27,780 nt of DNA, from assembly GCA_903921605.1 (NCBI GenBank), contig CAIXQV010000870.1, positions 1 through 27,780 of the forward strand, read 5' to 3'. A program made the position numbers and the translations under genes. The notes below the pieces were generated by a model that searched no databases, was not told the origin of the DNA, and saw only the letters and a list, made by a program, of their open reading frames with translations. Positions within the stretch are counted from its first letter, which is position 1. Every line of letters starts with the position of its first letter. Below are positions 24,077 through 27,780 of this stretch, in pieces. The stretch is from an uncultured Planctomycetaceae bacterium. Lineage in GTDB: Bacteria > Planctomycetota > Planctomycetia > Planctomycetales > Planctomycetaceae.

Positions 24077-25381
24077 TCAGATCAGTTCTTCGATCGGTCG
24101 ACCATTTTCGATCATGTAGGTCGGTCGGCCCGATTGATTTGTAAACTGAATTCGCTTGTCAAAGTCGAGTACATGGAAGACAGTCGCCATCAGGTCCTGA
24201 GGAGTAATTGGAGTCGTTTTGGGGACGTCAGCTTTCTCGGCCGACTCACCCACGACCTGACCCATCTTTAGTCCACCACCGGCGAACGCCAGGGTACTGA
24301 GCGGAGCCCAGTGATCTCGCCCTGAAGAGCCATTGATCTTTGGCGTGCGGCCAAATTCTCCGCTGATCACCAGCAGGACATTCTCCAGCATTCCTCGCTG
24401 ATCGAGATCTTCAACCAGGGCTGAGACAGCTCGGTCAACTTCCGGGCCGCGACGATCCATCTCCTGTTTGATATTGCTGTGCATATCCCAGCCTCCATGC
24501 TGCAGCGTCACAAAACCGCAGCCTGCTTCGCAGAGTCGACGTGCCTGAAGCATTTGTTCGCCAAGGCCTTTTCCGTATCGATCGACAACGCGAGGATCTT
24601 CGTACTTCAGATCGAATGCCTGCTGAGATCGGCTGAGGATCAAATTGAATGCCTGTTCTTCAAATGAGTCCAAGCCTTCCATCAGACCCTTGCGATCGAT
24701 GTTGCGTTTCACATTGTCGATGCCTTCGAGCATAGCACGGCGGTTTGAAAGCCGCGATTGTTCGATCGAAAGAGACATGTTACGGCGAGCTTCACCGGCC
24801 GGATCGAATGGGCCATAAGCAGTCCCAAGGAACGCCGGGCCATCTGCGTAAATCCCACCAAGGCGAACGTAGGTTGGAATACCTGTTTCTGGATGATTGG
24901 TGCCACGAATTCGCGACATGATGGAACCAAGAAATGGTCGATCCGCCACAGCTCCGTTATCTGCCAGTCGATTATCGTATCCTGTCATGACATAGTGAGT
25001 ACCACCAGAGTGACCGCTGTTGGTATGAGCGAACGATCGCACAAAGGCCATCTTGTCAGCCAGCCCGGCCATGCGTTCAAAATTGCCGCCGAGGGTGACT
25101 CCCGGAAGTACGGTTTTCACTTCGCCGGTCACGCTGCGGTATTCGGCGGGAGCCGTCATCTTTGGGTCAAACGTTTCGACCTGAGTTGGACCACCACCCA
25201 GCCACAACCAGATCACAGACTTATCAGATGTTCGAATCCCCTGCTCTGCTGCTTTGGCTTTTCGTTGCAGCAAGTTGGCCAGCGACAGACTACCGAGCCC
25301 CAATCCACCGACCCTGAGAAAATCTCGACGGGATGATCCTTCGCAATTGCGATGAGCCTTACCAAAATGAAAGTCGATCAT
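24077..25381 (-). CDS. Tat-exported DUF1501 protein
   Basis: This 434-aa protein belongs to DUF1501, an alkaline-phosphatase/sulfatase-like fold family very abundant in planctomycetes, with no proven reaction. The twin-arginine signal is clear: SSRRDFLRVGGLGLGS (Arg18-Arg19). The family landmarks follow: VIWLWLGGGPTQVETFDPK, FVRSFAHTNSGHSGG, and VISGEFGRTPKINGSSGRDH in the last third. The ending TYMIENGRPIEELI is also typical. The ATG at 25381 has GGAC about 8 nt upstream. In this phylum DUF1501 genes are usually next to a cytochrome/DUF1549/DUF1553 gene. Here the neighbours are GGT downstream and a HEAT-repeat gene upstream, so the usual partner is absent nearby. Confidence 0.9.
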   Translation of the reverse strand: MIDFHFGKAHRNCEGSSRRDFLRVGGLGLGSLSLANLLQRKAKAAEQGIRTSDKSVIWLWLGGGPTQVETFDPKMTAPAEYRSVTGEVKTVLPGVTLGGNFERMAGLADKMAFVRSFAHTNSGHSGGTHYVMTGYDNRLADNGAVADRPFLGSIMSRIRGTNHPETGIPTYVRLGGIYADGPAFLGTAYGPFDPAGEARRNMSLSIEQSRLSNRRAMLEGIDNVKRNIDRKGLMEGLDSFEEQAFNLILSRSQQAFDLKYEDPRVVDRYGKGLGEQMLQARRLCEAGCGFVTLQHGGWDMHSNIKQEMDRRGPEVDRAVSALVEDLDQRGMLENVLLVISGEFGRTPKINGSSGRDHWAPLSTLAFAGGGLKMGQVVGESAEKADVPKTTPITPQDLMATVFHVLDFDKRIQFTNQSGRPTYMIENGRPIEELI

Positions 25382-25673
25382 TGGTATTCGTCCTATAGGC
25401 AGGGAGGAGACGGAGGATTGATTTACGCAGCGTCAGGGAGTGGACAATTTTATCGTGGTTTTTGCGATGTTTGCAAGACGTCGCGAGGGTAAATGTGGTT
25501 GTGGGGCGGAAGCCAATTGGGATTTTGAAGTCTGGATTTGGCGGAATTGGCCTCCAATTTCATCGACGATACGCCTGCACACTAATCTGTCGTCTTTGCA
25601 AAACTTGAGCATTCAAATGCAAAAACGACAGTTTGCGGCGTTCCGGTGGCTGTTTAAGTTACTCCGGATTACA
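25382..25673. other. Intergenic region, nothing distinctive
   Basis: These 292 bp lie between two minus-strand genes, so they probably hold the 3' end of the HEAT-repeat transcript and the DUF1501 promoter. No hairpin, repeat or supported open frame was found. The plus-strand frame at 25440-25682 has no family resemblance. Confidence 0.4.
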
Positions 25674-26576
25674 TCAATGTGATGATGCCTTCGAGAGTGC
25701 AAGGATCGATTGAGCCGAACGGATGCGAACGTCCAGGCTTGAGTCCTTGAGCAGCTCTTTCAGCTTTTCCAGAGCTTCTGTGGTCCTGCTCAGCCCTGCA
25801 AACTCGGCCGCCATGGCCCGCGCAGTTGGGTTGGGAGAGCTGAGTTGATTTACAAGAACGACTCGACCTTCGGTATCTCCCAATGTCGCCAGTGATACGG
25901 CCAGGAATGTAACAGACATCTCGTCTTTGGATGTTGCTGAAGTTTCTTTCTGCAACAAGGCTTTGACGAGCTTGGCATCATCTTTGTTACCGTGTCGACC
26001 GATGACCCACGCGGAAAGATTTCGGGCCGTCGTATCTGAAGACTGAAGTTGACGACGAACAAGATCCTTCGCATCGGGATCTTCAGCTTTGACCAATGCG
26101 GCCGCCGCCATGATCTGTAGGGGAATACTTTCAGACTGATTCATCGCTTCACGCAGCAAATTTTTGTCAGCGGTCTGGCCAATCTTGTAAAGGCTCTCCG
26201 CTGCATGCGTGCGACCTTTAGATAAGGGATTGCCGAGCACATCGAAAAGTATTTGCAGGCGGCTGTGATCACCAGCTCGATAGAGCTCTCTGACAAGACC
26301 ACAGCGTCGTTGATCATCCTGTTCGTCTGGCAATCGCGATGTGAGGGCAGCGATAACTTCTGATCCCGCACCCGCATAAGTCAGCGCTTCAGCGGCATGC
26401 ATGGCCGGCCAGAATTCTTCAGAAGCGAGGCCGCCGCGAAGAATCGACATGCACTCAGAGATCAGTTGTGCGTTAACCGGCTGAGGCTGTGTTCTTGTGG
26501 AGTCATCACTGAAAACCGAATCGACAGATATGGCGAAGATCAGGAACAGTGGAAACAGATAGGTCGACACGTTCAT
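25674..26576 (-). CDS. Secreted HEAT-repeat protein
   Basis: This 300-aa protein has a Sec signal peptide (VSTYLFPLFLIFAISVDSVF) followed by about seven degenerate HEAT/armadillo-like helical repeats. Repeat units are visible as AAEALTYAGAGSEVIAALTS, AAESLYKIGQTADKNLLREA, ARNLSAWVIGRHGNKDDAKL, and AEFAGLSRTTEALEKLKELL with SLDVRIRSAQSILALSK at the end. Repeats of this kind are protein-binding scaffolds and planctomycetes secrete many of them; the partner is unknown. GGAG lies about 8 nt before the ATG at 26576. Only 16 bp separate it from the aldo/keto reductase stop, so the two form a likely operon, although one product is exported and the other cytoplasmic. Confidence 0.8.
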   Translation of the reverse strand: MNVSTYLFPLFLIFAISVDSVFSDDSTRTQPQPVNAQLISECMSILRGGLASEEFWPAMHAAEALTYAGAGSEVIAALTSRLPDEQDDQRRCGLVRELYRAGDHSRLQILFDVLGNPLSKGRTHAAESLYKIGQTADKNLLREAMNQSESIPLQIMAAAALVKAEDPDAKDLVRRQLQSSDTTARNLSAWVIGRHGNKDDAKLVKALLQKETSATSKDEMSVTFLAVSLATLGDTEGRVVLVNQLSSPNPTARAMAAEFAGLSRTTEALEKLKELLKDSSLDVRIRSAQSILALSKASSH

Positions 26577-26592
26577 ACGATACTCCTGGTTG

Positions 26593-27519
26593 TTACATGG
26601 ACCACATGGAAGGAGTGATGATCACCTCCGGTAGTTCAGTCACATCCTGGTGGATCGCTGACAAGATGTCTTCCGAAAGCCTTCCTCTGGCGAACGTCAA
26701 CAAATTCTGCTCGACCTGCTCCAGTGTTTCCACGCCTGTCAGTACGGACGTGATTCCAGGCAATGTTAGTGTATACCGCAACGCAAGTTCCATTAATGAA
26801 AGACCTGAGTCTTCAGCAATCGATGTGAGTCGTTGTCTTTCCGGAAGGATGCCGCGAAGTTTATCCGGGATAGTTTCCTCTGCCATCGCCAACAGCCCCT
26901 GCAGATATACACTGCGGATGAAAATGGCGACGTTTTGAGAGACCGAGTTCTCTATGATTCCGCTGCGAAAATGCCGATGGTCCACGATGTTTGCGGGAAT
27001 CTGCAGAGCCGAGGCATGTCCTCCTGAAACGAAATCAACTGCGGTTCCGGGAATATTGCCGCACGATACACCGAAGTGCTTTAACTTTCCCTCATCGCGA
27101 AGTCTTGCGAGTATGTCGAGGAATTTAGCGTCGCACTCTCGATGGAAAAGTACGATCGGAAGGCAATCAAGCTGCAACCGTTGCAGAGAAAGTTCAATGG
27201 ATGCCTGAATCGCTGATTCTGCGAGTCGTGGGTTTGCAAGTTCCTCCGATGTGAGTGGCCTGACTTTCGTGACCACCGCAACTTGGTGACTAATGCCGAG
27301 TTCCTTCAGGGCTCGCCCCAGAATCTCTTCGCTTTGACCATAGGCTGCTGCCGTGTCAAAACAGTTAACTCCTCCCGTCACTGCCGCATCCAGGATAGCG
27401 ACAACATCTCGATATTCTGGCTGCCCGGTCTGGTTGGCAATTCCATACGGCATCCCAAACTGAACTGTGCCCAGCATCATTTGAGAAAGTGAAATGCCGT
27501 TCCATGTTGTTGTCTGCAT
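26593..27519 (-). CDS. Aldo/keto reductase family protein
   Basis: This 308-aa NADPH-dependent reductase has the aldo/keto reductase barrel and reduces or oxidises aldehydes, ketones or sugars of unknown identity. The catalytic tetrad is readable: Asp55 and Tyr60 in CFDTAAAYGQSEE, Lys85 in VVTKVRP, and His126 in VLFHRECD. The opening MMLGTVQFGMPYGIANQTGQ is typical of a bacterial subgroup with a glycine-rich start. The open frame extends upstream to a TTG at 27585, but the ATG at 27519 sets the normal distance to the first motif, so it is preferred; the ribosome-binding site is weak. It is the first gene of the pair with the HEAT-repeat gene. Confidence 0.85.
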   Translation of the reverse strand: MQTTTWNGISLSQMMLGTVQFGMPYGIANQTGQPEYRDVVAILDAAVTGGVNCFDTAAAYGQSEEILGRALKELGISHQVAVVTKVRPLTSEELANPRLAESAIQASIELSLQRLQLDCLPIVLFHRECDAKFLDILARLRDEGKLKHFGVSCGNIPGTAVDFVSGGHASALQIPANIVDHRHFRSGIIENSVSQNVAIFIRSVYLQGLLAMAEETIPDKLRGILPERQRLTSIAEDSGLSLMELALRYTLTLPGITSVLTGVETLEQVEQNLLTFARGRLSEDILSAIHQDVTELPEVIITPSMWSM

Positions 27520-27780
27520 GGGAGGCCTGTTACTTCCGAAAGTTCCCGGGGACCGCCGTGTTACTATCGCATTCTTGTGATTCAACGACTCGCTTCATGC
27601 CAACACTGCTGTGGGAGTGCAGCTTCGAATGTCTGACGTGAATGCTCTCGTTGGTTCACCTGGTAATCGTCTGCCGTTTACGTTTACTTCGCAATCGGGA
27701 CGATAACGTGCTCAGGGCAGCATCACAATCGGAGTTAAGTTGAGGTTGATGGCCATCAGGCATCAAAGAAACAAATGTAC
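27520..27780. other. Right-edge region, mostly non-coding
   Basis: This stretch is the upstream region of the aldo/keto reductase gene and must hold its promoter. I could not define the elements. A possible gene tail lies on the minus strand at 27656-27780. A plus-strand ATG near 27752 could equally be the start of a rightward gene, and the window ends too soon to decide. Confidence 0.35.
27656..27780 (-). CDS. Possible C-terminal tail of a gene running in from the right
   Basis: A minus-strand frame is open from the right edge to a TGA at 27656-27658, giving about 40 residues that end in a basic stretch (SSRLRSKRKRQTITR). This is short enough to arise by chance and no family is recognisable. 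It would be the last part of a gene upstream of the aldo/keto reductase. Confidence 0.22.
   Translation of the reverse strand, partial: TFVSLMPDGHQPQLNSDCDAALSTLSSRLRSKRKRQTITR

Overview
The window looks like a chromosomal segment of a planctomycete (Planctomycetota, probably Planctomycetaceae-like). This rests on the gene types rather than on a marker gene. There is the start of a secreted CxxCH cytochrome of the kind fused to DUF1549/DUF1553, a Tat-exported DUF1501 protein, two exported PQQ-like beta-propeller proteins, a secreted HEAT-repeat protein and a Gfo/Idh/MocA oxidoreductase. GC content is moderate and gene spacing is loose. No rRNA, tRNA, CRISPR array, transposase or phage gene was seen.

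Left third (1-9900): the cytochrome gene runs off the left edge on the minus strand. A DinB-like protein, an iron-type alcohol dehydrogenase and a Tat-exported beta-propeller protein follow on the plus strand. A phosphofructokinase converges on the propeller gene with only 6 bp between stop codons. After a 546-bp gap with two hairpins comes a second secreted propeller protein with an inserted EF-hand. A tight three-gene operon follows: HpcH/HpaI aldolase, SDR dehydrogenase and an AstE/AspA-type zinc deacylase. It reads as a small catabolic pathway for an acylated or sugar-acid substrate that I cannot name.

Middle (9900-17100): a 191-aa protein of unknown function has a weak TerB-like feel and ends at a perfect 14-bp hairpin. 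The minus strand then carries a CaCA-type Na+/Ca2+ antiporter, TerC and a Gfo/Idh/MocA oxidoreductase, with a perfect 19-bp palindrome directly in front of the antiporter ribosome-binding site. A short HPF/RaiA protein and a zinc-ribbon protein lacking one Cys follow. From 15038 to 17105 the sequence is repeat-rich: three same-orientation copies of a ~150-bp element with inverted ends, and a 153-bp inverted-repeat unit. A 241-aa orphan gene sits between the second and third copies. This is the most accessory-looking part of the window.

Right third (17100-27780): a SAMHD1/dGTPase-like HD hydrolase lies directly downstream of a group II PLP decarboxylase. A divergent 632-aa protein of unknown function follows. 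The minus strand then carries a gamma-glutamyltransferase, the DUF1501 protein, a HEAT-repeat protein and an aldo/keto reductase. The last ~260 bp contain at most the tail of another gene.

No defence or secretion system was recognised. The best candidates for something undescribed are the repeat family and its bracketed orphan gene, the palindrome at the antiporter start, and the aldolase-SDR-deacylase operon.
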